In this document: in pieces, positions 32,631-43,604 of the stretch | Position numbering within the stretch: the stretch's first letter is position 1 | Layout of the letters: every line of letters starts with the position of its first letter | Assembly: GCF_918797505.1 (NCBI RefSeq) | Contig: NC_092795.1 | Span: forward strand, 4,311,434-4,375,433 | Source: Bemisia tabaci | Taxonomy: Eukaryota; Arthropoda; Insecta; Hemiptera; Aleyrodidae | DNA: 64,000 bases | Reading direction: 5' to 3' | Notes under the pieces: model-generated | What the model was told of the DNA's origin: nothing | Databases searched by the model: none | The model's input: the letters and a program-made list of their open reading frames with translations, nothing else | Made by a program: the position numbers and the translations under genes

Positions 32631-33690
32631 CCGGAAGAAGGTCCGGAATTTTTTCTTTCATACTACACGTGGTTTTTAATAAAGCCTGAAAAATATGCAA
32701 TCCCCAGGAAGTTGATTCTTAGAATAGCAGGGCCGTTTTAAGGGAGTGGCCACATGGGCCGCGGCCCATGGCGGCAAATCTAGGGGGCGGGAAATTTTGC
32801 AATTTTTTTAAATGTAGATATAAAAAAATCGGATTTAGAAAAAAATTACAAACGAGAAAAGCCGATAAAATCTCTTATTTCCTGAGAATAGAGTAATTTC
32901 TAATTTTGTCCTCTTTCAGTGATACAAGAGACAGCACCTTAAATCAGTCGAGTTAAGAGAGAGACCAAACGCGCAATTTGGCTTGGAACGGCGCGACTGA
33001 GAGAGAAATGATGACGAGGACTTGAGATGAAAAAGAGAAGCCCTCGGCTCGGCGGTCGGCATGTAACACATATTAGCGCCTACAAGACTACACGAATACT
33101 TCACGCATTGCACCAAATATAGTGCGGTCAGCGTGAAACGCATAACGCCTACAAGACTATGCGTGAATACTTCACGCATTGCGTCAAACACAGTGCGTTC
33201 AGCAGCGGTCGGCGTGAAACTCAGAGCGCCTACAAAACTGTTGGAATACTTCACGCATTGCGACACGGTGCAGTCTGCGCGGCGCGGCAGCGGAAGTTAA
33301 AATCATTACGCCATATTTATGTTTGTTCTTTCATAATTTTTTCGTTCATTTCTTATGAATAGAAGACCTTGTTCACACAGAGGTAGGTTTACGAAACTTA
33401 ACTTTTGCGCAAAGTTCGGTAAATTTTTGCTAGTAATGTGGACTCGGCTTTCCCAAAAAATGTGTCCAACACGAGTAAACGCGTCTCATGCACCCCACCC
33501 CCGCTGGCACGTTCACTTGATGGCTCTATTGATGTTTCAAAACGAATGAGAAGGGGCGGCAAAATACAGGCGACCCATGGGCAGCAAGTAGGTAAATCCG
33601 GCCATGTAGAATAGTATTGTCGGTAAGATCTCGATTGTACAATCAGTTAATCTTTCAGCTACCAATGAAATTTAGTGGATCTGTCCATAG
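32631..33690. repeat. Repeat L, copy 3, split by hAT-like element 2
   Basis: L sequence at 32631-32727 (GGTCCGGAATTTTTTC; GAAGTTGATTCTTAGAATAG) resumes at 33607 (TAGAATAGTATTGTCGG; CGATTGTACAATCAGTTAA), matching the uninterrupted copy at 27405-27650. Confidence 0.7.
32728..33606. mobile_element. hAT-like non-autonomous element 2
   Basis: 879 bp, ends CAGGGCCGTTTTAAG and TACCTACTTGCTG-complementary sequence finishing CCGGCCATG. Flanked by a perfect 8-bp direct repeat TAGAATAG (32720-32727 and 33607-33614). The interior carries three direct units (starting 33076, 33146, 33227) containing CGCCTACAAGACT and GAATACTTCACGCATTGC. No transposase frame, so a deletion derivative or composite. Confidence 0.85.
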
Positions 33691-34439
33691 AAATCTAAAT
33701 CATGTTGGAAGTGCTAAATTTTTCCACTAATGAAAAAGAAAAAAAGGGAAGATGGTGTAAGTAAGGATGCAAACGGAAACTTTCCGGAGAAAAACGAAAA
33801 GGATAAGTATAGAAAAACATACAGAAGATAGGAGAAATACGAAAAAAAGTTTACGAATTTTTCAAATTGAGTCCCCTGTCGTGGACTTCCATCTTTACCT
33901 GTTTTCCCACGGTTGTTGAGGGACCCATCCTGACCCAAATCCAATATCGCGTCGAGAATTTTACCCCACTCTACCATCGACTTTTCATGTTCGATGTTGC
34001 AAGGGCAAACAACACAATCACCTAATGGCGGAGGGGAAAAAACACTTTTCATCATGGGATCACCAGGCGAAGCAGGCGAATTTCCGAAGCCAACGTAGCA
34101 ACCCTGTCGCGGCCGGAACCGGACGGATGACAGATTAATGCCAGTCATCGCTTTGACAGCCCTGGCCCCTCCCCCACCCACAACCCCTCGATGGACCTGT
34201 GGCCAGGCCCGACAAGATCCTCCCAGCCGAGACGGATTGATCTGCCGAATGTTTTCCACCCCCGCCACCCCTCCTCCCATGCCGCCAAATCGCGCCCATT
34301 TCCACCTCCCGTCGGAAAATTTCAAACTTCGGTACAATCTGCGTCCAAAAATCCCGCTTTTTCCCGATCAACACGGAACCTAGCCTTTGCAATGACGACC
34401 TTCCAAGAGGAATTCTCTGAAAATCTTGAGAAAACTGCT
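33691..34439. other. No gene; GC block
   Basis: A 207-codon minus-strand frame (33714-34337), the longest in the window, mixes low-complexity Gly-rich and Phe-rich stretches and shows no recognisable domain; not accepted. 34140-34370 is C-rich. Confidence 0.4.
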
Positions 34440-34515
34440 GAAATTGAGGCATTTTTTCGGTTTAAGGGCGTATGAGCTTTGCAATGCTGCGGAGATAGTG
34501 CAATTTTATACAGCA
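34440..34515. repeat. Repeat S fragment
   Basis: TTTAAGGGCGTATGAGCTTT, GCAATGCTGCGGAGA; one arm of the S foldback. Confidence 0.5.
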
Positions 34516-35064
34516 TTTGCGGGAGATGAAGTTCGTTAACCGCCGACTTACTTTCTTATACCTCTCTTCGCATTTCTATCAATCAGCGGTGAAAAACTGC
34601 ACTTATTTTGAGTTTTTTTACACTTTCCTTAAATTTAACTTTAAGAATGCCAAAATAGGTTCCCTCAAGCGTATACTTTTTGCATTTTGTTGGTTAGTTT
34701 TTATTTGAGTTATGTTGACGAAATCATAGAGTTGAACATTCGACGGTAAAACTCCCAGACCATGTATCTCGTTTGCGGTGTCTCAAAATCTCGTTTGAGC
34801 TGTCTCTCTCGCACTTATACAGGTATCCCAAAAGAGAAATTGGGATCAAGTTATAGCTTTTATTATTAAACTTTCAAAGTTCGCGTTTGTTTCTAAGGAT
34901 TCCAGACGTATGCTGCTAGAATTTAAGAGTCTTAGAATTTAAAATATCAGTTGTGATATTTAAAAAATCACTGATTTCGGAGTCGGATTTTAACAGCGCG
35001 GACGTGGTGGATTTTTTCGGAACTTCAGCTGAAGATTCACCTTAATTGACTTTTAAAGTTATGG
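34516..35064. other. No gene seen
   Basis: No coding frame or repeat recognised. Confidence 0.4.
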
Positions 35065-35125
35065 TTACATGTTGAACATCGATATAATCTCACTTATTTG
35101 ATGTATCGAATACGATCTACAGGAG
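35065..35125. repeat. Foldback J, single-arm fragment
   Basis: AACATCGATATAATCTCACT and GATGTATCGAATACGATCTA are the complement of the left arm at 22781-22840. Confidence 0.65.
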
Positions 35126-35694
35126 TTTGACCTGTGCTTTCTGCGAAATTTGGCAGGGTGGTTCTCGAGGTGGGCGGAATCATTTTTCACCGCCACTTGA
35201 CCACTAAGTATGGATGCTGCGGTGAGGCTGACTTGATGGTCCATGGTCGGCCGGGGGTGGCTGAGGGATGAGGCGAGGGTGCCGCATCTTGGGGGCTGCG
35301 GCATCGGCCAAAATGAATCAATCAAAGCTCTAAAGAAGTCCAGCGTCCGGTCCCATCCGACCTGAGAGGTGGTGGATCGGTTCATTCTGAAGTGTCTGAA
35401 ATGCGCTCAAGGATTCGGAAATTTATTTGCATTTTCCAATGGAAGTTTATTTCGTAAAGAGGTCGTTCCATCTACCCTTGGGACTTGGCCTCGATTGAAA
35501 TACTATCATATTTTCAGGTATTGAAGGGCATGGTCTGTGAAAAAACCCAAAAATGTTCAAATATTTATCTGGTCTCACTTTTAGAGGGACGGGGCGAGGG
35601 GATCATATGGGAAGCAGTTTTTATCCATAACTTTTAAACGGATTAATGTATCGAGCTAGATTTCTTTTTACATTAAGGGTTGTTGTAAGAGATA
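35126..35694. other. No gene seen
   Basis: G-rich at 35230-35300. No credible frame. Confidence 0.4.
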
Positions 35695-35850
35695 TATTTA
35701 GTCATATGACCTGTTGCAGTTGAGTTCAGTATCTGAAAATGTCAAAGAAAAATATTAGTCCATTCATTTTTTCTACAATGAATGTTTTATAGGGGAAAAT
35801 TAGGGAATATTCGGATACTCATACTGCGTGTTTCCCTATAGCACGGCGGA
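35695..35850. repeat. MITE-B right-half fragment
   Basis: Diverged interior and CATACTGCGTGTTTCCCTAT, AGCACGGCGG end. Left arm missing. Confidence 0.5.
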
Positions 35851-36777
35851 GCTGAGTATATTTCAGGATATTTTGAATCGACTTTACTGCATTACTGAAG
35901 GGTTTGCTTGCATAATTAAAGTAATGGATGTTTGTTCCGAAAAAATTTTACTTTTAAGACAAATCCTACGGACAACAAGATAGCACCATCATTCAGAACT
36001 GCCTCTCTAATAAAAAAAAAAAACTCCACGTGTTCGTCTTGAACCCTGAGCCATTCAACTTTTGGAAATCGTCCAGCCATGTAAATGCGCTTTGAGAAAA
36101 AGATAAAGAATCCGTCATCGGAGCTGATTAAAATGCGTTTATTGGTGATCTTCATCGGAGAGCGGGTAATACTCCGAAGAAGCCCACAAATCACGAACGA
36201 GCACACGATGTTGCTGCTCAAGAGAGTTCATTATTAAATTTTTATTCTTGGAAGTTACGAACACACGTGAAATGAAAGTATTGGCGCTATCAAATGATTT
36301 CTTCACACAATAAAAATAATCAATACTAATTTAGAAAAAAAAAAAAATAAAAAAATAAAAAAATAAAAAAAAATAATAGATTAGTTATTAGGCCAACTCA
36401 ACGTTGTCAATTCAAGAAAAGGGGCAATCATATTGTTAGGTTTGTCAATAATTGAATCTTCCCTCCGCACACTGGGAGGAGTGTTATTGTACGCTAAGAA
36501 GTAATCGATAGCAGGTGATGTAGCCTCCTCGAAAAAAATCGATTGTTGTATATTGTATATCTATTTTTATGAACGAAACGCGGTGTTACAGTGTTGCAAA
36601 AACGCGATGACGTACCAAAATTACTTAACGCTTTTTGGAGGGTGGGGGGGGGGGGGTTGAGGAGCCAATTTTTTACGTGTTAACGGATAGGGATCTACGT
36701 CACCAAAGCGTTTCAAGGGGGAAGGGGTAAAAATGCCGAAAAAGTGCATTACGTAAATATGGACCGGCATAGTTATA
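35851..36777. other. No gene; A-rich tract and G run
   Basis: A-rich (AAAAAATAA)n-like tract at 36334-36377 and a 13-G run at 36643-36657. 35916-36221 has a 101-codon minus-strand frame with no recognisable domain. Confidence 0.4.
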
Positions 36778-37018
36778 CTGCCTTGCTAAGGAAAACGCCA
36801 TATGAACATTGGAGGGTTGTCAAATTTCCCCTGGTAAAATATGAAATTGTGGGGAAATGTATTTATACTTTTCCTTGAAATTTTCAAGCATAATAGATCA
36901 AAATTATCATTAAAATTGGATGGAAAATATTCAAAAATTTTCCGGTTAAGTCGGTTTTTATTGAAGGGAATTTGGCAATGTCTGAAGGCTCATGCTACGT
37001 TCTTCCTTAGCACGGCAG
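36778..37018. mobile_element. MITE-B foldback, copy 9, intact
   Basis: CTGCCTTGCTAAGG to CTTAGCACGGCAG with both arms; TATA directly outside each end, supporting a 4-bp (or TA) target duplication. Confidence 0.8.
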
Positions 37019-37314
37019 TATAGGTATAGGTAATCGTCACTGCAGCGGAGAGGTGAGGACCTGTCACGACATCATCGAATCGCATATCACGGCTGCGCTA
37101 AACTGTTATGTAAACGCTGAGCTTTGATTTTCCTCCCTCTCGCGAGCATCTCAGCGCCTCTCTATGTGCTCAACGCGAGGTACATTGATTTATCGGCTTG
37201 TTGTGAAGGGAGCCCGTATTTGCCCTGACGAAGCAACAATGATGAATGAGTCGGAAAAAATGAAGCATTTTCGAAAGGATTCGCAAATTGGTGGCTCCGT
37301 TCCAGCTTCCCGAT
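37019..37314. other. No gene seen
   Basis: No coding or repeat signal recognised. Confidence 0.4.
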
Positions 37315-37474
37315 CAGAGGTGGATCCAGCAATATGGCAACACCGGATTTCCTCTTTTCAAACCTATGGTAAATAATCGATTCTTGTCGGAGAACCTGGC
37401 CTCACCAAGAATCGATATATTTCCATTGGTTTAAATGGTGAAAAACATTGTTCCCAATTTGCTGGATCTGCCAA
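37315..37474. mobile_element. hAT-like MITE-H2, copy 1
   Basis: CAGAGGTGGATCCAGCAATA at left and TTGCTGGATCTGCC at right, with internal ACCTATGGTAAATAATCGAT and TTGGTTTAAATGG related to MITE-H. Sister of the copy at 43153-43604, which retains its target duplication. Confidence 0.7.
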
Positions 37475-37650
37475 AATTACCTCGGAAACAGCGGGGTTTG
37501 GGTTGAACACCAAATTTCGCATTTTAGGTAACCAAGATTTTTATTAGTCCTGTCAATTTATTCATTTTTCTTAAAGGCTTTGGTTATTCAAACCAAAGTC
37601 TGTCTCAATGAGTGAAATTTTTTATTACCTGCTTCGGAAACTTTGGTATG

Positions 37651-37802
37651 TGAGGCGTGAATGATCGATTATCGATATTTCCCCTTCTAAAGCTCTGGCA
37701 AAGAATCGATTACTAAGGTGTTCGTAGCGGAAAGGTTGTTTATCGATCCTTTTCCATGGGTTTAAATGACGGATCAATCGATTAATCGCAAATCACGCCA
37801 CA
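37651..37802. mobile_element. hAT-like MITE-H, copy 6, reverse orientation
   Basis: Complement of the family: GGCGTGAATGATCGATTATC at left and TAATCGCAAATCACGCCAC at right. Terminal bases are eroded. Confidence 0.7.
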
Positions 37803-37849
37803 ACTTTCGATTAAATACCGAGAAGAAAATCTAGGCTCATATGGAACGC

Positions 37850-38022
37850 TATCATTCCAGGTGACTGAGGTTTTCAATCACGGGAACCGAACCTCACCCA
37901 AGAACCGAAGTTTTCGTAAGACACTTAATGTTAGTCTCGTATGCTCAACGAAAGACTTCAGTTGTATATGAGGTGTTTAGTGTCCGTGATCAAATTATGT
38001 TTCTCCGTGTGTATGAATCGAA
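37850..38022. repeat. Foldback M-like, diverged
   Basis: ACCGAAGTTTTCGTAAGACA with AGACTTCAGTTGTATATGAG-type arms and a TTTCTCCGTGTGTA right border resembling the end of the M element at 52839-53150. Confidence 0.4.
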
Positions 38023-38037
38023 ACTCGGTCCTTATGA

Positions 38038-38296
38038 CAGGGTTGCCACAGTCAGGGATAACCGGGAATTGTGAAGGAAAATGAAAATGTCAGGGTAAAA
38101 TTTTCAAGTCATCTTAATTTGCTTTCTAGTATGGATTTGACGTTACAAGAGACAAATTTCTCCTGAAAACTATTTCTAATTACGTCTTTGCAACCATCTA
38201 GCATATCTTCAATAGTCGGAGAATTTCACCAAAATATGTCAGGGAAATCAGGGAATTGTCAGGGAAATTCATTTTCCAAATTCTGTGGCAACCCTG
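38038..38296. mobile_element. MITE-K foldback, copy 2
   Basis: 259 bp, ends CAGGGTTGCCACAG and CTGTGGCAACCCTG; flanks TATGA and TATAA are compatible with an aged 5-bp duplication. About the same length and layout as 2098-2378. Confidence 0.8.
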
Positions 38297-38889
38297 TATA
38301 ACCGATTTTTTCTCCGTGTACTTATCAATCACCAGAAAAACGCCTTACTATCCGAAAGGCAAGGACCTAACAGTCGAAACGGCAGGATAGAACGGGTTGC
38401 GATGGAAATTTAAGTCCCAGCCCGATAGAGTAGGCGTTCGAAATGATCTTTCACTCCACCCACACACACACACTCACAGCACACAGCCGAGGCGTCCGCC
38501 TTTTTCCGAGAGAGCACTTCCTTGTTCTTTTGACTTTTGAACAGTGCCAAAACTACTTGTCCTTTTCCCGGGAAAATACTCCCCGTTGAAAGTCTTAAGT
38601 CACCGGGGAAAGGACTAAACGAAAAAGCTGGAGTAACTCGATTTCTGCGCCCCGTAACTCGCCTTGCAACTTGAGAGCCGGCGCAGGGACAGATCACGGG
38701 GAAAATTGCCAGATTGTGCCAAAAATCAGCTTTTTCTTCCGTTTAAACCCATGACAAATATCCGTCTTTGATCGCTTAACTTGGCAACCTAAACAGAAAA
38801 TAAAAGGACTTGGAAACTCAGTCAAAACTCTCAACTTCCTTTCTGCTGGTGACGCTCAAACGAAGCGAGAGGAATGAAATCCAGGAAAC
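38297..38889. other. No gene seen
   Basis: A CA-rich microsatellite (CACACACACACTCACAGCAC) lies near 38460-38480. The 95-codon frame 38410-38697 (minus) has no recognisable domain. Confidence 0.4.
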
Positions 38890-39041
38890 CAGTGTCGTGG
38901 CGTGCTTTGCGATGTATCGATTGATCAGCCATTTGAATCTATGAAAAAAGATCGATAAACAGGGTGTTCGCAACGAGCACCTTAAAATTCGATTCTTTTC
39001 CGTAGCTTCCAGTGGGGAATCGATAATCCATCATTCACGTA
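38890..39041. mobile_element. hAT-like MITE-H, copy 7
   Basis: CAGTGTCGTGGCGTGC at left; the right end is truncated after ATCATTCACG. Flanks CAGGAAAC (38882-38889) and CATGAAAC (39042-39049) match at 7 of 8 positions. Confidence 0.75.
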
Positions 39042-39545
39042 CATGAAACCTTGCACCCCATATTACACTAGGAAAAGAAAACTGTGGTGGGTTCACAGGT
39101 TGAACGGATAGCACGTGCAGCCGTGTAAAAGGATTATTCCCATGATGAAATCTACGAGAAAATAAACTCTAAATTTAAAAAACACCAAGGGATTTTGAGG
39201 GAGTTCGATTCCTTTCGCGTCCGAAATTGTTGATGAATTGGCCAATTAAAAGATAGTATTTTTAAAAACATATAATGACCGTTTGATGAAATAGTCGACC
39301 AGAGAATAGTTTCTTAGAACTTGAAATTATTATAGAAATGTTCAGAACTGACCTGACCACAATGTTCAGAAATTACCAGGTTTGTCCGGGAAAGCCAGAA
39401 ATCAACATATTTAACCAGATGTTACAAAGAATAACCATAAATCTCCCAGAATGACCATTAATCAACATAATTGACTAAATTCAACCAGAAATTTCCAAAA
39501 TTAACCAGTGATTTTCAGAATAATGAAAAAGCACTGCGCGTCAAG
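39042..39545. other. No gene; irregular AACCAGAAAT repeats
   Basis: From about 39345 to 39515, words such as AACCAGAAATTTCC, AACCAGATG and AACCATAAAT recur at irregular spacing, a decayed short tandem or 'grey' repeat. Confidence 0.4.
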
Positions 39546-39771
39546 CACTGGGAAAAAAACATATTGGATCTAAGGTCCAGACTCTTGAAAACATTGACAA
39601 GAAAAAGGACTCTTGATTCAATCAGATTTAAGCTTAAATCAAAAAGAAATCCGCTCAAATTAAGAGGCTTGGTTCTTGATTTAAGCTTAAATCTGATTGA
39701 ATCAAGTTTATTTTTACTTGTCAATGTTTTTAAGAGTCTGGACTCTAGATCCAATGTGTTTCTTTCCAGTG
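39546..39771. mobile_element. MITE-A foldback, copy 4
   Basis: 226 bp, ends CACTGG and CCAGTG, AG outside both ends (2-bp duplication). Same length as the copy at 3718-3943. Confidence 0.85.
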
Positions 39772-39969
39772 AGTTTAAATCAAGTGCGTGTAAAATTTTT
39801 CAGAAGTCTTTGACAGGACCTTGATAACTCTTGATTTTACTTTTAAAACCTTAAAACGTCCTCAAAAACTCTTCGGTGAGTCCTCAATTTTTGTCTTGAA
39901 ATGCCATGAACCCAACGGCCGCAGCAGCGCTCAAAGAGAATTCCCATTACTTTTCCTTACTCACAAACG

Positions 39970-40078
39970 GACTGCAAGTAGCAATAAGTAACTCATATTC
40001 CTGGCTCATTTCAGGAACAACGCATGTGCCGTTTGCACCCCCGTGCAGATAGGTGGTTTTACAGATGCAATCCAAACG
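39970..40078. repeat. MITE-F-like foldback, diverged
   Basis: AAGTAGCAATAAGTAACTC, TCCTGGCTCATTTCAGGAAC, AACGCATGTGCCGTTTG; close to the diverged copy at 9785-9925. Confidence 0.55.
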
Positions 40079-40237
40079 ATCATCGATCACCCGACTAATA
40101 ATTAGCATAGTCACAACTGGAAAAGTGGAAACTGCCGGGCCGTCTGTCAACCGCCACGCGACACAAGTCAAGACGCACGGAATGCATAAGACTCCAGGCG
40201 CTGCTCTGAGTCCTTCTGTCACGGAACTCGGAGTAAT

Positions 40238-40488
40238 CTGCCGTGCTAAGGAAAAACGCCTCATGATCCTTCAGGCGTTGCCAAATCTCCTTCGATGAAT
40301 TACGAATTCTCAGGGAAACTGATTTATATTTTCCTCTCAATATTTTAAACAATTTCATTCGCCAGGTAAGCTGCAGTATCTGAGAATTTCAAGGATGAAG
40401 ATTCATAGATTTTCCAAAAATGGATATTTCATGGGGGAATTTTGGCAACATCCGGATGGACATACGGTGTTTTTCCTGTGCACGGCAG
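40238..40488. mobile_element. MITE-B foldback, copy 8, intact
   Basis: 251 bp, CTGCCGTGCTAAGG to GTGCACGGCAG, with TAAT directly outside both ends. Opposed overlapping frames here reflect the complementary arms. Confidence 0.85.
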
Positions 40489-41250
40489 TAATCCTCATGG
40501 TGGCCTGTTAGCGCGGCCACGGAGCGGCTTCTCGAGATAGTATCAACCATCGCGACAACACCACATCGCAATAGAATTGAAAACTCAAACATGAGGTGCG
40601 CTGTTCCTCGATGTGACGTCACTGGGAGTCGCTTCGTTCTTACCGGGGCTTGGACCTATGTAGCAAACCTATAGATTCCCGGCGGGATTCGTTCTGTTAA
40701 GTCCTGCGACGTAGCAGCGCCGCTATCAAGTTTCGGATGTTGGGAAACTTTCGCAACATGCTCGCCCGACAAAGCTTGTCATAACGTTTCCGAGCTAAGT
40801 TTCGACGTGTTTCTGCGGGGGGCTCCGGGAGTTGGGGAAGTTGTTCTACTTGACCTTGAGGAGGCCCGGCTTAAAAGATTGTTTATGCTCCTTGTAAACA
40901 AGTCTCCGGATGGGGCAACTTTGCATTTTATGGTGGATCGCTTACCGGGAACTTTTGGAAAGTTTTCGATACCCGTGTCTCGGCGTTGGGAAAAAATCGA
41001 GAGAAGGGGAACTTTGACTTTTCGCGGATACCGAAGGTTTCGAATGACTGCATAGTGGAGATACATCGAGAGCTTTTCCTGCCTCAATGAGGCGACGATT
41101 ATGCACTTTTTCAACGGGCCACCAGACAAGGTGTTAATTAAAGCACTACGAAACATAACTCCTTTTCAAAATGTCGTGAGAAAAACGAATCTTTACATTA
41201 GTTCAATATCAAAAAAAAAATGACGTCATTTGTATGATCCAACTTCCATT
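40489..41250. other. No gene; moderately GC-rich
   Basis: A 125-codon minus-strand frame (40779-41156) and an 82-codon plus-strand frame (40807-41055) overlap; neither has a recognisable domain or supporting splice sites. Unresolved but treated as non-coding. Confidence 0.35.
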
Positions 41251-41388
41251 TGGACTGCATTTTGCAATTTGGAACTAGAAATCCTGGCTCTTCTGGAAAA
41301 ACACTTATGTGCACAGGGAAACTAATGGACATACGTTGTTTTTAAACGGGGCTAGAATTGATAGGTCCAAATTGCAAAATGTAGTCCA
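41251..41388. mobile_element. MITE-F, copy 1
   Basis: 138-bp foldback: TGGACTGCATTTTGCAATTT at left, AAATTGCAAAATGTAGTCCA at right; inner ACACTTATGTGC and GACATACGTTGTTTT. Confidence 0.85.
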
Positions 41389-41445
41389 TTTGATCTGTGC
41401 TAAAAATGCCCGTCAACATCTCCTCCTGAAGTTTATTTTCGAGCT

Positions 41446-41697
41446 GTCGAACCAAGGAAAAACTTCGTATGAACTTCCAGTTGTTGTCACAATTCCTCCA
41501 ATAAATGAAGAAAAAATTGTCAAAATGTGAATATTTTTCTTGAAATTTTCGGGAGGATTTTGTATATAATTTAATCTAAAATATCTGAAAATGCCAAGGA
41601 AAAATCTGCGTATATTTCCTCAGCAATAGATATTTTTATTGGGGGGATATTTGTTAACTTTTAAAGGCTCATACGGCGTTTTTCGTCAGCACGACAG
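41446..41697. mobile_element. MITE-B foldback, copy 12
   Basis: AAGGAAAAACTTCGTATGAA at left; GGCTCATACGGCGTTTTTCG and GCACGACAG at right. Left terminus eroded. Confidence 0.7.
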
Positions 41698-42210
41698 AAT
41701 TAAGAACTTTTGTTTCCGAATCATTCATAAAAGCTTGTATCTGCCGAAGGAAACCAATTACAGGTATGTTATTCCCAAAAGGAGCCAGATATATTTGTTC
41801 CTTGTTGCGAACTGTGGTCCAATTCCTTGAGGATATCTGGCAGCACAGCGGCTTTGCCTGGAAGCGCGGAGCCGTGATCCGGTTTATCCCGGCCGGGATC
41901 GGTCAATTGCATTTCCCGTTGAGCCCCAAACGAAATATTTTCCATAGTGACGTCACGCGGTGCATAGTGAATGCGTTTTGTTTATCGATGCATTATCGGC
42001 GCCCGAGCCCCGAGATCCCCGGATTAAAGGGTTGTTCCCGCGGTCGCGCCAGCTTCGCCTCCCATCCCGACTTTTCCGCCAGAATTTATCGCGTTTTTTC
42101 GATTTATCGCGCTTCAACCATGTTGCCGGATTTATGAAATATTCCCGAGATTTCGCATGCTCGTCATGCAGTATAAACCGTAAGAAAAAGTCGAAATTTT
42201 GTGTTATATA
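41698..42210. promoter_or_regulatory. GC-rich block with ATCGAT/TTTAT words, possible regulatory DNA
   Basis: 41725-41830 is a diverged G/F-type foldback. 41880-42140 is unique, GC-rich and interspersed with TTTATCGATGCATTATCG, GGATTAAAGGG, TTTATCGCG and GATTTATGAAATATTCC. Two overlapping frames (41766-42137, 41960-42382) show no domain. Enhancer status is an inference. Confidence 0.3.
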
Positions 42211-42430
42211 CAGGGTTATTCAAAAGTCACGTACCACTGGCCATGCAAGGGGGGTTGCCAATGACATTTTTGAGTTGCCCCCTCCCTCCTCCCCCCGAGG
42301 AGATCAAAAAGTGGAAAGTACCCGGAAAAGTTTCCCTCTCGATATGAGGAAAAACGTCTTAAGCCGCAAGTCGATATCTTAATTAGAACTAAAGTTATGG
42401 CCAGTGGTGCGTGACTTTTGAATAACCCGG
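42211..42430. mobile_element. MITE-P (TA target), copy 1
   Basis: 220 bp, ends CAGGGTTATTCAAAAGTCAC and GTGACTTTTGAATAACCCGG, TA on both sides. TA duplications and CAGGGT-type ends are typical of Tc1/mariner-derived MITEs. Second copy 56168-56389 is in the opposite orientation. Confidence 0.8.
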
Positions 42431-42450
42431 TAGGAAGTAGAACATGAATT

Positions 42451-42507
42451 TGACCGCGTTTAGTAGAAAGGAACCAAGCCACATCAGCTTTTGCCAAATT
42501 TGACTTA
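42451..42507. repeat. MITE-E end fragment
   Basis: GACCGCGTTTAGTAGAAAGG followed by AACCAAGCCACATCAGC; a solo end directly before the full E copy. Confidence 0.7.
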
Positions 42508-42511
42508 AAGT

Positions 42512-42761
42512 GGACCACGTTCAGCAGAAAGGAACCAAGCCACATCAGCTATTGTCAAATTTAACCAGGCTATTTAATTTTTTACCAGAGAACGTTTTTG
42601 CGGATTCCTTTGAAATTTTCAAGGCATTTGCTTCGTACTATGAGAATTCCCTGAAATTTCCTCAAAAATCTGCGCAACCGTTTTCATGTAAAAAATTAAA
42701 TTGCCCATTAAAATTTGGCTGATGTGGTTCCTTGTCGGTTCCTTTCTGCTTAACGTGGTCC
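42512..42761. mobile_element. MITE-E, copy 2, intact
   Basis: 250 bp, GGACCACGTTCAGCAGAAAG to CTTAACGTGGTCC, flanked by AAGT (42508-42511 and 42762-42765). Arms include AACCAAGCCACATCAGC and GCTGATGTGGTTCC. Confidence 0.9.
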
Positions 42762-43152
42762 AAGTAACCTAACGAGCAGTGGACATTTTTTGACCAAGTC
42801 CTTTTGTTAAACCTGAACGAAATGAAAAGTAATTCTAAGTAACCATGAACACAGACATTTTTAAATACGCAGATTTTGGCTTTTGATTAATGATTTTTTT
42901 TTCTTGATGCAATCGCCTCTCCTTCCTAATTCAAGAGAAATTATTCTTGATCGGCTTATTCTAGACCATTTTTGCCTCTGAATTAATCCATTTTTTGTCC
43001 TGCCTACATCTTGATCACGCCACCAAAGGTGGTGGAAATGATGCATTCTACGAATCTACAGTATAAAAGCCTATGTTTCGTCCGTACAGCAACATTTTTG
43101 CATTACGGGATCATATTTATCGACATTGAAAATAATTTCAGCACCTTGTATT

Positions 43153-43604
43153 CATTGGTGGATCCAGCAAATGGAGAATTTGCACGCAATTTTTTTATTG
43201 CTTCATCTGAAAGTGCCTAATGAGCTGAGTTCGCAATATTTTTCATAATTTTTTTCTGACATGGGAAATTGGAGAAAAATTGATTTAAAAGTGAGAAAAT
43301 GTGCCGCCTTGTGACGTCATCTGGCGGCATTTCCCATTTAAACACATGTATTTTAGCAGAATCGGTTATTTTTTGTCATATCTCCTCTAATAATTGCTCA
43401 ATTTATGAATCAAGGGTATCTTCGTGTTCAGTTCATTCAGAGGATTCCACTTAAACAGGAAGTTCATCAAATTTCAGACCCTTGCAAATTCTCCATTGGC
43501 AACATTGTTTTTTCTCCATTTTAGCGTATGGTAATGTATCGATTATTCAACATAGGTTTAAATGAAGGATATCCGGTGTTGCCAAAGTTCTGTATCCGCC
43601 CCTG
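43153..43604. mobile_element. hAT-like MITE-H2, copy 2, split by repeat T
   Basis: CATTGGTGGATCCAGCA at left and CTGTATCCGCCCCTG at right, flanked by a perfect 8-bp repeat CTTGTATT (43145-43152 and 43605-43612). Its interior is interrupted by T (43168-43498). Confidence 0.85.
43168..43498. repeat. Repeat T, copy 4
   Basis: 331 bp, AAATGGAGAATTTGC to GCAAATTCTCCATT, near-identical over long stretches to the reversed copy at 23577-23903; TGACGTCA at 43312-43319. Confidence 0.85.

Noticed and set aside
33714..34337. 207-codon minus-strand frame, the longest in the window
   Set aside because: Gly-rich then Phe/Ser-rich low-complexity content, no domain recognised, lies over a C-rich block; chance frame.
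40779..41156. 125-codon minus-strand frame
   Set aside because: No recognisable domain; an 82-codon frame lies opposite. Left unresolved but not annotated as a gene.
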